DNA from: Bacteroidales bacterium
GTDB lineage: Bacteria > Bacteroidota > Bacteroidia > Bacteroidales > TTA-H9
Direction: 5' to 3'
DNA: 64,000 nucleotides
NCBI GenBank assembly: GCA_028689615.1
Contig: JAQVCV010000007.1
Coordinates: forward strand, 1 to 64,000
Shown here: positions 16,480-25,001 of the stretch, piece by piece
How the letters are laid out: every line of letters begins with the position of its first letter
Position numbering within the stretch: the stretch's first letter is position 1
Made by a program: the position numbers and the translations under genes
Notes under the pieces: generated by a model
The model's database searches: none
What the model saw: only the letters and a program-made list of their open reading frames with translations
What the model was told of the DNA's origin: nothing

Positions 16480-19095
16480 ATGATAAACAGATTTTTTCTC
16501 TTTTTCACAGCCCTGCTGTTGCTGGTGGGGTGTCGAAATTCTGATCACCACTTTCTTACCAACAAAGAATATCGCGAGCAGGTTTTTGCCGATTTTGAAG
16601 AGGCCCGTAAGGTGGCTGAATACCGCGATGCTGACCTCTTTGCAGTGCTTGATCAGCAGTTGTCAACCCGCGAACGGGAAGCCCTGATGTTTTTATATGC
16701 CTACATGCCTCTAAACGACATGGCCGATTACGACGGCTTGTTTTTTCTTCGCAATGTGAAACTGGCTTTTGCTGCCATGGACAGTCTCCCCTGGGGAAAG
16801 ACAATCCCTGAGGATGTGTTTCGCCATTTTGTTTTACCTTACAGGGTTAACAACGAGAATCTTGATTCGGCGCGGGGTGTGTTTTTCAGGGAGTTGTTAC
16901 CCCGTGTGCGAAACCTGACCATGAAGGAAGCAGCTCTTGAGGTAAACCATTGGTGCCACGAAAAGGTGAATTACCGTGGTACCGATGGGCGCACGATCTC
17001 GCCGTTGGGTGCTGTTTGTACTGCCTATGGCCGTTGTGGTGAGGAATCGACGTTTGCTACAACGGCTCTGCGATCTGTTGGTATTCCGGCCCGACAGGTT
17101 TATACCCCGCGATGGGCTCATACCGACGATAACCATGCCTGGGTCGAAGTGTGGGTGGACGGTAAATGGTCGTTTCTTGGGGCTTGTGAGCCCGCTCCCG
17201 ACTTGAATCAGGGGTGGTTTGCCGGCCCTGCGCTCCGAACCATGATGGTACACACCAACGCTTTCGGACGCTATCAGGGGCCTGAAAAGGTGCTTAAAGC
17301 TTACCCAAAATATGCCCGGTTGAATTTGCTCGAGAACTATGCCCCTGTTAAAAAGGTTGTGGTGAAAATTGTTGAACCGCAAGGAGATCCTGCCCCAGGT
17401 GCCACAGTAGAATTTGGCCTTTACAATTACGCCGAGTTTTACCCACTCCATTCCGCATTAACAGATAGCAACGGGTGCGCTTCGCTCGAAACGGGCTATG
17501 GCGATTTGATGGTTTGGGCCTCGAATGGTCACCATTTCAACATGAAAAGGTTGACAGTGGAAACTGTAGATACCCTGTTGATGAAATTGGAGAGAAGGAA
17601 GGGAGATGCTTTTGACCTGACAACAGATAATGTGCCTCCTGTTGCTAAAGAGCCTGCTAAAGTTACGGAATCGGGACAAAGGGAGAACGATCGCCGGCTG
17701 GCTGTCGAAGATTCAATCAGGGAGGCCTATATTGCCACGTTCATCAAACGAGATGATGCTGCACGTGAGGCATTGGAGTTGCAACTTGATTCAACGAGGG
17801 TGTGGCCGGTTTTGAACAGAAGCAGGGGCAACTGGAAGGTGGTTCTGCAATTCCTCAGGCAAACCGAAGCAGGGCACAGGCCGTTGGCTTTGTTGTTGCT
17901 CGAAACCATTGCCGAAAAGGATCTGCACGACACCCCGCTCCCAGTGCTTACCGATCATCTGACAGCCTACATCGGGCTTGGAGGAAATCTCAATCCAACG
18001 CCTCTTGAACAGCAATACCTTTTCAATCCGCGTGTCGATCTGGAGATGCTTACCCCTTATCGTTCGGTTTTGGCAGATACATTGAAAAGCATCAAAGGGT
18101 TGAAGCCCTCGCTGACCGTCGAAAATCTGACGCGGTGGATGGCTGGAAATATCAGCATTGATAGTGTCAACAACTACTACCGCATAAGAATATCGCCCGT
18201 TGGTGTTTTAAGCATTAGGCGCGCTGATAAAGCCAACCGCGATCTGTTTTTTGTGGCAGCATGCCGCTCGCTTGGAATAGCGGCCCGACTGGAGCCCGCA
18301 ACGCGGGTTCCGCAATATTTCGACAGCACGTGGATGACCGTTCAGTTCAACGCCCCCGATCAAAAGCCAATTGTGGCTGAAAAAGGTTTTCTAACGTTGC
18401 AATTCGATAAACAGATTCGCCCCGAACCGCTTTACTACATCCATTTCTCATTGGCCCGTTTTACAGGGAATAGCTTCCGAACCCTTGAGTTTGAAGAGAT
18501 GAAACCGGTGGGGCAGTTTCAAATGCCGGTTGAGTTAGAGCCAGGCTACTACAGACTTCTGACGGGCAACCGTCTGGACGATGGAACGGTGCTTATTCGT
18601 CAGGTGTTTTTCGAGCTCGAAAAAGATGAGCATAAGGTGGTTGAGCTTGTTATGCGTCATGAAGCCGCTCCTTTGAAAACCGTTGCCGTGTGGAGTCGGT
18701 TCCCTTTGCATCTTCAAAAACCAGCCATCGTGGGATGGATTGATCCCGCCACGGAACCGGGTCGTCATTTTCTGGTCGATTTGCAGCCTGTTAAGGAATC
18801 GTTCGTGGCGGCCTCGATCCCTTTGCTCCTCTATACCCGCGACGAGCAAACGGCTAAACAACTTACAGCGCAATTACCAGCCAATACTCAATGCCTGGTT
18901 GATGCAAACTGGGATTTAGCAATGCAATGTGCCAGTGCCACAGGATTGAAAACTGACAAAGGTTTGCCGGCATTCATCGTGGTGAAACCCGACGGTCAGA
19001 TTGTGTATTATACCAGTGGCTATCAGATTGGAACCCCCGAACAGCTTATCAAGGTGATGCAAAGGCTGGAACGGGAGTCGCATAGCAGCCGGTAA
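16480..19095 (+). CDS. Lipoprotein with transglutaminase-like domain and thioredoxin-like C-terminus
   Basis: An 871-aa exported lipoprotein. The ATG at 16480 gives a clean lipoprotein signal (FLFFTALLLLVGC, lipid Cys 18). The transglutaminase-like core is at residues ~150-245: C186 in AYGRCGEESTF, H219 in DDNHAWVEVWV, and acidic E237 in LGACEP in place of the usual Asp. A beta-sandwich (PGATVEFGLYNY..) follows at ~310-380, then a charged linker (~385-440), a long helical/beta region, and a C-terminal ~100 residues resembling a thioredoxin-like fold (IPLLLYTRDEQTAKQL..GLPAFIVVKPDGQIVYYTSG) without a CXXC pair. It may be a peptidase-like or peptide-binding surface protein. The frame stays open upstream to 16399, but that would destroy the signal peptide. 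Confidence 0.88.
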   Translation: MINRFFLFFTALLLLVGCRNSDHHFLTNKEYREQVFADFEEARKVAEYRDADLFAVLDQQLSTREREALMFLYAYMPLNDMADYDGLFFLRNVKLAFAAMDSLPWGKTIPEDVFRHFVLPYRVNNENLDSARGVFFRELLPRVRNLTMKEAALEVNHWCHEKVNYRGTDGRTISPLGAVCTAYGRCGEESTFATTALRSVGIPARQVYTPRWAHTDDNHAWVEVWVDGKWSFLGACEPAPDLNQGWFAGPALRTMMVHTNAFGRYQGPEKVLKAYPKYARLNLLENYAPVKKVVVKIVEPQGDPAPGATVEFGLYNYAEFYPLHSALTDSNGCASLETGYGDLMVWASNGHHFNMKRLTVETVDTLLMKLERRKGDAFDLTTDNVPPVAKEPAKVTESGQRENDRRLAVEDSIREAYIATFIKRDDAAREALELQLDSTRVWPVLNRSRGNWKVVLQFLRQTEAGHRPLALLLLETIAEKDLHDTPLPVLTDHLTAYIGLGGNLNPTPLEQQYLFNPRVDLEMLTPYRSVLADTLKSIKGLKPSLTVENLTRWMAGNISIDSVNNYYRIRISPVGVLSIRRADKANRDLFFVAACRSLGIAARLEPATRVPQYFDSTWMTVQFNAPDQKPIVAEKGFLTLQFDKQIRPEPLYYIHFSLARFTGNSFRTLEFEEMKPVGQFQMPVELEPGYYRLLTGNRLDDGTVLIRQVFFELEKDEHKVVELVMRHEAAPLKTVAVWSRFPLHLQKPAIVGWIDPATEPGRHFLVDLQPVKESFVAASIPLLLYTRDEQTAKQLTAQLPANTQCLVDANWDLAMQCASATGLKTDKGLPAFIVVKPDGQIVYYTSGYQIGTPEQLIKVMQRLERESHSSR

Positions 19096-19111
19096 GGTTT
19101 CCAGCTTCGAG

Positions 19112-19333
19112 CTAGATATGCTCGTATTGACGCAAGCAGTTTTCGCAAAGGCAATCGGAGTATTGCTCTTCGAGCATGGCGTGTGCCCGGGGCGACAACT
19201 GGTAGGCCACGCACCAGCATTTACCGCTGTGGCTGCAATGAAACCAGGTGCCGCAGCGTGGGCATTGTTTGTTGGGCTTTTGCGGGTTGGTTTCGTGGTG
19301 CTCTGCTTTGTTTGTGGTGCAATTATTCCCCAT
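19112..19333 (-). CDS. Cysteine-rich CWC family protein
   Basis: A 73-aa small protein with nine Cys, matching the Cysteine-rich CWC family: QCPRCGTWFHCSHSGKCWC then CLCENCLRQY. The spaced Cys pairs suggest that it binds zinc. Function unknown. Its ATG at 19333 overlaps the 3' end of folB by 11 bp, so it is the last gene of the gltX-folB operon. Its 3' end lies 16 bp from the convergent lipoprotein gene. Confidence 0.8.
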   Translation of the reverse strand: MGNNCTTNKAEHHETNPQKPNKQCPRCGTWFHCSHSGKCWCVAYQLSPRAHAMLEEQYSDCLCENCLRQYEHI

Positions 19334-19697
19334 AGGCGTCGAGTTCTTCGGTGGTCATGGTAATGCTCACGCTGGTAAGTTTTCCGCCAAGCGGAGGGTT
19401 CATTTTGGCCACCTTCACTTCGGCATAATTCACCGTGGGAAACTGCTGCATGAGTTTTGTGAGAATGCGGCGAGCCACATGTTCAAGCAAGTGCGATTTT
19501 TGCGCCATCTCGCCTTTAACCATCTGATAAACGGTAAGGTAATTTACTGTCTGATGGAGGTTGTCAGTCTGGGAGGCTTGTTGCACATCGGTTTCCAACA
19601 TCAGGTCAACGGTGAATCGGGTGCCGATTACCTGTTCGGCGTCGAAGCATCCGTGGTAGGCATAGAACTCCATGCCCTGTAATGATATCACGCTCAT
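19323..19697 (-). CDS. folB: Dihydroneopterin aldolase
   Basis: A 124-aa enzyme of folate biosynthesis that cleaves 7,8-dihydroneopterin to 6-hydroxymethyl-dihydropterin and glycolaldehyde. It shows the family order GMEFYAYHGCFDAEQVIGTRFTVDL, then NLHQTVNYLTVY, the SHLLEHVARRI helix with the conserved Glu, and VKVAKMNPPLGG carrying the catalytic Lys. Length is normal. It lies 6 bp downstream of gltX, and overlaps the CWC gene. No other folate gene is near. Confidence 0.93.
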   Translation of the reverse strand: MSVISLQGMEFYAYHGCFDAEQVIGTRFTVDLMLETDVQQASQTDNLHQTVNYLTVYQMVKGEMAQKSHLLEHVARRILTKLMQQFPTVNYAEVKVAKMNPPLGGKLTSVSITMTTEELDAYGE

Positions 19698-19703
19698 ACA
19701 AAT

Positions 19704-21212
19704 TTATTGCAAGGTGGTTACTGCATTCTTTATCCGGCGGGCAAATTCATCGGGTCCAATCAGTGCAATCACTTCGGTAAGGTGTGGCCCCATGCCCGAC
19801 CCTATCACGGCCAGTCGCAGCACCGTCATCACAGCTCCCATGCCCACCTGTTTTTCGACAAGAAACTCGTTAACCGCGGCATCGAGTGCCTCGGTGGTGA
19901 AATGGGGCAAGGCAGTCAGCTTTTCTGCCAGTTGGCTGATAAGGGCTCCCGATTCGGGTTTCCACCGTTTTTTTACCATCACTTCGTCGTAGGTCTGGGG
20001 GGCGGTGAAGAAGAACCAGCTTTGATCCCACAACTCATTCACGAAGTTGACCCTGTCTTTAACAAGGGCAACGATTTTTTCAACGGTTGCTGTTTGAGCA
20101 TTGATCCCCTTCGAGGCCAGCACGGGGATGAACAGGGTTGCCAACCCGGCGTCGGAATGGCGGCGGAGGTACTGCTGGTTGAACCATTTGGCTTTCTCTG
20201 GATCAAAGCGTGCTCCCGATTTGTTAACCCTCTCGAGCGAGAAAAGGGCCACGAGTTCGTCCATGGTCATCAGTTCCTGTTCGGTGCCGGGGTTCCATCC
20301 CAGGAGGGCAAGCAGGTTGACGAAGGCTTCGGGGAAATAACCACTTTCGCGATAGCCCGACGACACATCGCCGGTTTTGGGATCGGTCCAGCGTAAGGGG
20401 AAGACGGGGAATCCCAGACGGTCGCCGTCGCGTTTGCTTAGTTTGCCGTTGCCATCGGGCTTGAGCAGCAAGGGGAGGTGTGCGAAACGGGGGGCTGTCC
20501 AACCAAAGAACCGGTAGAGCAGCACGTGAAGCGGAGCACTGGGCAACCACTCTTCGCCTCTGATCACATGGGTGATTTGCATAAGGTGGTCGTCAACGAT
20601 GTTGGCCAGGTGGTAGGTGGGCATCCCGTCTGATTTGAAGAGAACTTTGTCGTCGAGGGTTGACGACTGCACCCTCACTTCTCCTCTGATGAGATCGTCA
20701 ACCAATATCTCTTCGCCTGCCGGGATTCGGGCACGCACCACATAAGGGGTTCCCTCCGAAATGAGCCTGGCAGTTTCTTCTTTCGATAAGGAGAGGCTGT
20801 TGCGCAGCCCGTGCCGTGTTGAGGCGTCGTATTGGAAGTTGGAAGAGGCTGCACGCAGCGCTTCCAATTCCTCCGGTGTGTCGAAAGCATAGTAGGCGTG
20901 GCCTGCCTCGAGGAGTTGCTGCACGTATTCAACATACAGCTCTTTACGGTCGCTCTGGCGGTAAGGACCATAAGGGCCTCCCACATGAACTCCCTCGTCG
21001 AATTCAATTCCGCACCAGGTGAGCGATTCAATGATATACTCTTCGGCACCAGCGACAAAGCGGGTTTGGTCGGTATCCTCGATGCGGAGAATCATCTGCC
21101 CGCCAAGTTGTTTGGCTAACAGGTAATTGTAAAGTGCAGTTCGCACTCCCCCCATGTGGAGGGGGCCTGTGGGGCTCGGTGCAAATCGAACCCGTATGGT
21201 AGCATTGCTCAT
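19704..21212 (-). CDS. gltX: Glutamyl-tRNA synthetase
   Basis: A 502-aa class I synthetase. The HIGH-type motif is [21 protein letters not shown] and the KMSKS-type motif is [16 protein letters not shown]. The C-terminal anticodon-binding helical domain begins near DKVNFVNEL. A more upstream ATG (21233) lies within the minus-strand -7 box at 21231-21238, so it cannot be the start; the ATG at 21212 ([10 protein letters not shown]) is taken. It heads a three-gene operon with folB and the CWC gene. Confidence 0.96.
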   Translation of the reverse strand: MSNATIRVRFAPSPTGPLHMGGVRTALYNYLLAKQLGGQMILRIEDTDQTRFVAGAEEYIIESLTWCGIEFDEGVHVGGPYGPYRQSDRKELYVEYVQQLLEAGHAYYAFDTPEELEALRAASSNFQYDASTRHGLRNSLSLSKEETARLISEGTPYVVRARIPAGEEILVDDLIRGEVRVQSSTLDDKVLFKSDGMPTYHLANIVDDHLMQITHVIRGEEWLPSAPLHVLLYRFFGWTAPRFAHLPLLLKPDGNGKLSKRDGDRLGFPVFPLRWTDPKTGDVSSGYRESGYFPEAFVNLLALLGWNPGTEQELMTMDELVALFSLERVNKSGARFDPEKAKWFNQQYLRRHSDAGLATLFIPVLASKGINAQTATVEKIVALVKDRVNFVNELWDQSWFFFTAPQTYDEVMVKKRWKPESGALISQLAEKLTALPHFTTEALDAAVNEFLVEKQVGMGAVMTVLRLAVIGSGMGPHLTEVIALIGPDEFARRIKNAVTTLQ

Positions 21213-21230
21213 GATCAGTAAAAATTTGTG

Positions 21231-21238
21231 CAAAGGTA
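21231..21238 (-). promoter_or_regulatory. gltX -7 box (TACCTTTG)
   Basis: Minus-strand TACCTTTG, 18 bp upstream of the chosen gltX ATG. It decides the start, because the longer frame begins inside the box. No clear -33. Confidence 0.55.
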
Positions 21239-21358
21239 GGGATTATCAAGTTGTTTTTTTTGACCGGTTTTTCTTGCTGTTTGCCGATACCGGCCAATTT
21301 AAAAAGGCTTTTGCAGGATTTCCGATTTTCTCTAATTTTACTTTCCAAATATCTCTCT

Positions 21359-22177
21359 ATGAAAGTCAGGTTAACCTTCGCTGCTTTTTTGTTTCCTCTG
21401 ATGCTTTTGGCTTCCGGCGACCCCTTGGTTACAGGGGCACGCAATTCTGCTATGGGTTTTTCAACTGCTGCGCTGCCCGGGTTGTGGAGTGCTTTTGCCA
21501 ACAGAGCCGCATTGGCCGAAAACCCCTCGCTGGAGGTGGGTTTCTACTACGATAACCGATTCATGACCCGGGAGATGGCCCTGAAAACGGCCGCTTTCTC
21601 AATTCCTGCCTGGCAAGGGGCTTTTGCAGTGTCGTACAGCCACTTTGGCTTCGACCAATACAACGATCAGTCGGTGGGTTTGTCGTTTGGCAGAAACTTT
21701 GGCCCCAAGGTGCAGGTTGGGCTGGGGTTCAATTATCTGGTAAATACCCTTGCGGGCGATTATGATAAAAGAACCGGTTTCACTTTCAGTGCCGGCCTCA
21801 GGGTGAAATTGAGCAGGGCATGGACTTTAGGTGCTTATGTTGACAACCCTTCATCGCAGAAAATGAGCGGACTCTCGGAGGAGACCATTCCTTCGCGTAT
21901 GTCAACCGGGCTTCTGTGGAATGTGGCAGATGGCTGGCTGGCTACTGCCGAGGTGGTAAAAGTAACCGGCTACGCCACCGAGATTCATCTGGGAGCCGAA
22001 TATAGGTTGATACGTCAGGTGTATGTGAGGGGTGGCGTGGCCACAGGCCCTGCTCGCTACACTTTTGGTGCTGGCTTGAACACCGGCCGGTTGCGCATCG
22101 ACCTCTCCTCTTCCGTACATTCTGTTCTGGGCTATTCACCGCAAATATCGTTGCAATGGCGCTTCTCAAAACAGTAA
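21359..22177 (+). CDS. Outer-membrane beta-barrel protein (PorV/PorQ-like)
   Basis: A 272-aa secreted protein. The ATG at 21359 gives a signal peptide (MKVRLTFAAFLFPLMLLASG); the frame upstream of it is T-rich and reads like non-coding DNA. The mature part starts LVTGARNSAMGFSTAALPGLWSAFANRAALAE, the opening typical of FadL-fold PorV/PorQ-type Bacteroidota barrels, followed by alternating strands (VQVGLGFNYLV, TGFTFSAGLRVKL, EIHLGAEYRL) and a C-terminal aromatic strand. Its stop overlaps the next gene by 22 bp, so the two are translated together. A link to the type IX secretion system is possible but only by resemblance. Confidence 0.78.
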   Translation: MKVRLTFAAFLFPLMLLASGDPLVTGARNSAMGFSTAALPGLWSAFANRAALAENPSLEVGFYYDNRFMTREMALKTAAFSIPAWQGAFAVSYSHFGFDQYNDQSVGLSFGRNFGPKVQVGLGFNYLVNTLAGDYDKRTGFTFSAGLRVKLSRAWTLGAYVDNPSSQKMSGLSEETIPSRMSTGLLWNVADGWLATAEVVKVTGYATEIHLGAEYRLIRQVYVRGGVATGPARYTFGAGLNTGRLRIDLSSSVHSVLGYSPQISLQWRFSKQ

Positions 22178-24240
22178 TTCAGACAGGATGGGTATTGGTG
22201 CTTTTGGCTGGTGCCACGGTGGTTAATGCCCAAAAACCCGATACTACGCGGTTTAACGATGGCGTTCAAACGCAACTCGAAGAGGCAGGCTATCGCGATG
22301 ACGAATCGGCCGATCCAACCGATCTGATTGAAGAGTTGGAGTACCTTAGCCGCCACCGGATCAACGTGAACTCGGCCACACTCGACGAATTGTCGGCCAT
22401 CCCCCTGCTCTCGCGCGATCAGGCCATTCGCCTCTCGGCCTACGTGGCCACCTTTGGATCGATGCTTAGCCCCTGGGAGTTGATGGCTGTAGATGGTTTC
22501 GATTCGCTGACCATCGCGCGTGTGGAGCCTTACCTCGATTTTAGCGCGGCTGCCGCAAAAACGGGTTTCTTTAAGCGGTTGCTTGCACGCCCGTCCAACA
22601 GAGTGCTTTTCAGGATTCAACATCCACTCACCGAACAGGCTGGTTATGCCCCTTTGTCTGATTCTGCCGCAAACCGTTATGCCGGAACCTATCAGGGTAC
22701 GGCCGACAGGATATTGATGAAATACTCCTTCGAAACCAAAGGGGGCGTGAGAGCCGGGATTACGGCTGAAAAAGATCCTGGCGAGGAGTTTTTTCAAGGA
22801 AGCCAGAGTGGTTTTGATTTTTACTCGGCCCATGTTTTTGCCAAAAACATGGGCGCGGTAAAGCAACTCGCCTTAGGAGATTTTCACGCCAATTTTGGAC
22901 AAGGGCTTACGCTCTGGACAGGCTTCGGGTTTGGCAAACCTTCTGATCCGATGCTCCTCAACCGCAACGGGCAGGGGTTGCGTCCGTCAACGGGAACCGA
23001 CGAAAATCGTTTCCTGCGCGGTGGCGGAATAGCCGTTGCTTTGGGCAACCTCCGAATTACGGCATGGGGCAGCAGCCTGGCTATCGACGGAACTGCCGAT
23101 GAGTCGGATACCACCGAAACACGTTTTACCCCTTCCGAATCGCCCACAGGGCTGCATCGAACCCCCCGCGAACTGGCCTCGAAGGATGCCGTGACGCTTG
23201 ATGCTTTTGGCGGTCGCATCAGTTGGCAGAAGGGGATTCTGCAAGCAGGTGTCACGGGTTATTCAACCCGGTACAGCAGCCCCATACCCTCTGGCGATGC
23301 CCTTTATCAGAAGTATTATTTTTCGGGCGATCAGAGTCTGAACCTCGGACTCGACTACCAGATAACCTTGCGCCGACTCTCGCTCTTCGGAGAAGCAGGT
23401 ATCAATAAGGATGGAAAAGCAGGGGTGGTGACCGGGTTGCGATGGGACCCCGACATCCGTACTACCCTGGCGTTGCTTTACCGAAACTACGATAAAGCCT
23501 TCAGCAGCCCGCTTGGTTCGGCCTTCGGCGAGAACAGCCGCAACGCCAACGAGCAGGGGCTTTATGCTGCTTTTAGCCTCATCCCGCTTCACAAACTTAC
23601 CCTCACGGCCTGGAGCGATTTCTTCAGGTTCCCCTGGCTTCGTTATCGCGTTGATCGCCCATCGACTGGCGAAGAATTCGGCGTGCGCGGCGAATATGAA
23701 CTAACGCGCGAAACCCGCCTGCAACTCCGCTACCGTTTTGAGCACAAGGAGTTGAATGCTACAGCAGAGGCCGGCGAATACTCGCATCTGGTGGGCGATC
23801 GCTACCGGCACTCGTTGCGTGGAACTGTGAAAGTGGATGTGACGGGTGGGCTGCGCCTTACAACGCTGGCGGAGTGGTCGCGCGTTGATTTCATGGAAAC
23901 CACCGCCGACGGCTACCTTCTGGCACAGCAGGTGCGTGCTGCCTGGGGCAGGTGGTCGCTTAGCGGGGCCTTTATGCTCTTTTCGGCCAACAATTGGGAT
24001 ACGCGCATTTATGTTTATGAACCCGATGTGCTGTATGCTTTCACCGCTCCCGCTGTGTATGGCGAAGGTACCCGCCTGGTGATGGTGGCCAAATACGAGC
24101 CATCGCGCTGGGTTGCGTTGTGGCTTCGGTATGCCGTGAGCCGTTTCGATAAAAGCCCAACTTCAATTACCAGTGCCGACGATTATTTGGATGATGCCCG
24201 CGAGGAGATCAAGCTGCAAGTTATCGTAAAATTAAGATGA
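22156..24240 (+). CDS. Helix-hairpin-helix protein with a predicted outer-membrane barrel
   Basis: A 694-aa exported protein with a signal peptide ending ..VVNAQ. Residues ~50-125 form two ComEA-like helix-hairpin-helix motifs (INVNSATLDELSAIPLLSRDQAIRLSAY, then LMAVDGFDSLTIARVEPYL). The remaining ~550 residues are alternating beta-strands with many aromatic turns (LRITAWGSSLAI, LSLFGEAGINKDG, LQLRYRFEHKEL) ending KLQVIVKLR, as in a large outer-membrane barrel. In ComEA-type proteins the HhH motif binds DNA non-specifically. A periplasmic HhH on a barrel could therefore act in DNA uptake or be a structural plug; this is inference. It overlaps the upstream barrel gene by 22 bp. Repeats begin 25 bp after its stop. 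Confidence 0.82.
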   Translation: MALLKTVIQTGWVLVLLAGATVVNAQKPDTTRFNDGVQTQLEEAGYRDDESADPTDLIEELEYLSRHRINVNSATLDELSAIPLLSRDQAIRLSAYVATFGSMLSPWELMAVDGFDSLTIARVEPYLDFSAAAAKTGFFKRLLARPSNRVLFRIQHPLTEQAGYAPLSDSAANRYAGTYQGTADRILMKYSFETKGGVRAGITAEKDPGEEFFQGSQSGFDFYSAHVFAKNMGAVKQLALGDFHANFGQGLTLWTGFGFGKPSDPMLLNRNGQGLRPSTGTDENRFLRGGGIAVALGNLRITAWGSSLAIDGTADESDTTETRFTPSESPTGLHRTPRELASKDAVTLDAFGGRISWQKGILQAGVTGYSTRYSSPIPSGDALYQKYYFSGDQSLNLGLDYQITLRRLSLFGEAGINKDGKAGVVTGLRWDPDIRTTLALLYRNYDKAFSSPLGSAFGENSRNANEQGLYAAFSLIPLHKLTLTAWSDFFRFPWLRYRVDRPSTGEEFGVRGEYELTRETRLQLRYRFEHKELNATAEAGEYSHLVGDRYRHSLRGTVKVDVTGGLRLTTLAEWSRVDFMETTADGYLLAQQVRAAWGRWSLSGAFMLFSANNWDTRIYVYEPDVLYAFTAPAVYGEGTRLVMVAKYEPSRWVALWLRYAVSRFDKSPTSITSADDYLDDAREEIKLQVIVKLR

Positions 24241-24264
24241 GACGGGGTTGGGATTTGAGGATTC

Positions 24265-24284
24265 ATCCCGATTGCGATCGGGAT
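24265..24284. repeat. Palindromic stem-loop, REP-like
   Basis: ATCCCGAT (24265-24272), loop TGCG, ATCGGGAT (24277-24284): a perfect 8-bp stem, just before the 8-bp array. It may also terminate the upstream operon, but no T-run follows. Confidence 0.6.
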
Positions 24285-24396
24285 CAAGGATTCAAGGATT
24301 CAAGGATTCAAGGATTCAAAGATTCAAGGATTCAAGGATTCAAAGATTCAAGGATTCAAAGATTCAAGGATTCAAGAATTCAACGATTTGAAGATT
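24285..24396. repeat. 8-bp tandem repeat array, 14 units
   Basis: Fourteen contiguous 8-bp units, consensus CAA(G/A)GATT; the last three units are degenerate (CAAGAATT, CAACGATT, TGAAGATT). It lies directly downstream of the HhH/barrel gene. An open frame through it simply encodes the repeated octapeptide expected from 24 bp of repeat and is not a real gene. Copy number may vary by slippage. Confidence 0.9.
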
Positions 24397-24455
24397 TGAA
24401 GGGGAGAAGGGGCGTCCCGGATAGTGATTGGGAGGCGTGGGGTTGTTTCGGTAGA

Positions 24456-24473
24456 GACGCACGGCCGTGCGTC
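24456..24473. repeat. 18-bp perfect palindrome, REP-like
   Basis: GACGCACGGCCGTGCGTC reads identically on both strands. The GTAGAGACGC..GCGTC type recurs in many genomes as a repetitive extragenic palindrome. It is not followed by a T-run, so it is a repeat rather than a terminator. Confidence 0.7.
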
Positions 24474-24526
24474 TTCATCCGTTCAGAATGAGGTAGAAGG
24501 AGTGAGGAGCCTCAACGCCAACGCCT

Positions 24527-24549
24527 CCCGATAGTTATTAGCTATCGGG
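24527..24549. repeat. Stem-loop repeat, first of two related copies
   Basis: CCCGATAG (24527-24534), 7-nt loop, CTATCGGG (24542-24549). The same CCCGATAG..CTATCGGG core recurs at 24572-24591. Confidence 0.65.
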
Positions 24550-24571
24550 GGCCAAAGCCATAGCCAAAGCC

Positions 24572-24591
24572 TCCCTGATAGCTATCGGGAG
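24572..24591. repeat. Stem-loop repeat, second related copy
   Basis: Centre GATAGCTATC (24577-24586) is a perfect palindrome, extended by TCCC and GGGA with a bulged T. It is related to the copy at 24527. Between the copies is a short GCCAAAGCC/AGCCAAAGCC duplication. Confidence 0.6.
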
Positions 24592-24624
24592 CCAATCCGA
24601 GTGGTGATTTCAAACATTTTAATC

Positions 24625-24861
24625 CGGATTTTGATGTTTTTGGTGAAACATCGCAGCAAAAAGGTGAAAAATTTGACCTCCGGGATCAAACATTTGATGT
24701 TTCAGGTCGGATTTTGATGTTTTTGGTGAAACATTACAGCAAAAAGGTGAAAAATTTGACCTCCGGGATCAAACATTTGATGTTTCAGGTCGGATTTTGA
24801 TGTTTTTGGTGAAACATTACAGCAAAATGGTGGAATTTTTCACTAAAAGGATCAAATGTTC
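24625..24861. repeat. 83-bp tandem repeat, two full and one decaying copy
   Basis: Units start at 24625, 24708 and 24791 with CGGATTTTGATGTTTTTGG. Copies 1 and 2 differ at only two bases (ATCGCAGC/ATTACAGC). Copy 3 matches to about 24827 and then decays, with recognisable GGATCAAATGTT near 24850. Each unit contains two hairpin-forming pieces: ATGTTT-6nt-AAACAT and AAACAT-TTG-ATGTTT. It lies 141 bp or more past the stop side of the kinase gene that ends at 25002. No coding content. Confidence 0.9.
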
Positions 24862-25001
24862 ATAGTTTTTTGTTAAAATTCCATTGTTGTTCTTTTTTTA
24901 ATGGTCGAGCCGGGTTAGAAGCAGCGTCAAATCGTTGCCATGCATCAGGCAAGTGTTTGCATAAGAGTTGCTTTTGGTCTTTCATTAAGCACCAGGACGG
25001 G

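Noticed and set aside
19248..19682. 144-codon plus-strand frame opposite folB
   Set aside because: Shadow of folB and the CWC gene; folB has clear family motifs.
24237..24491. 84-codon frame directly after the HhH/barrel gene
   Set aside because: Its protein is the octapeptide expected from the 8-bp array; the frame is a by-product of the repeat.
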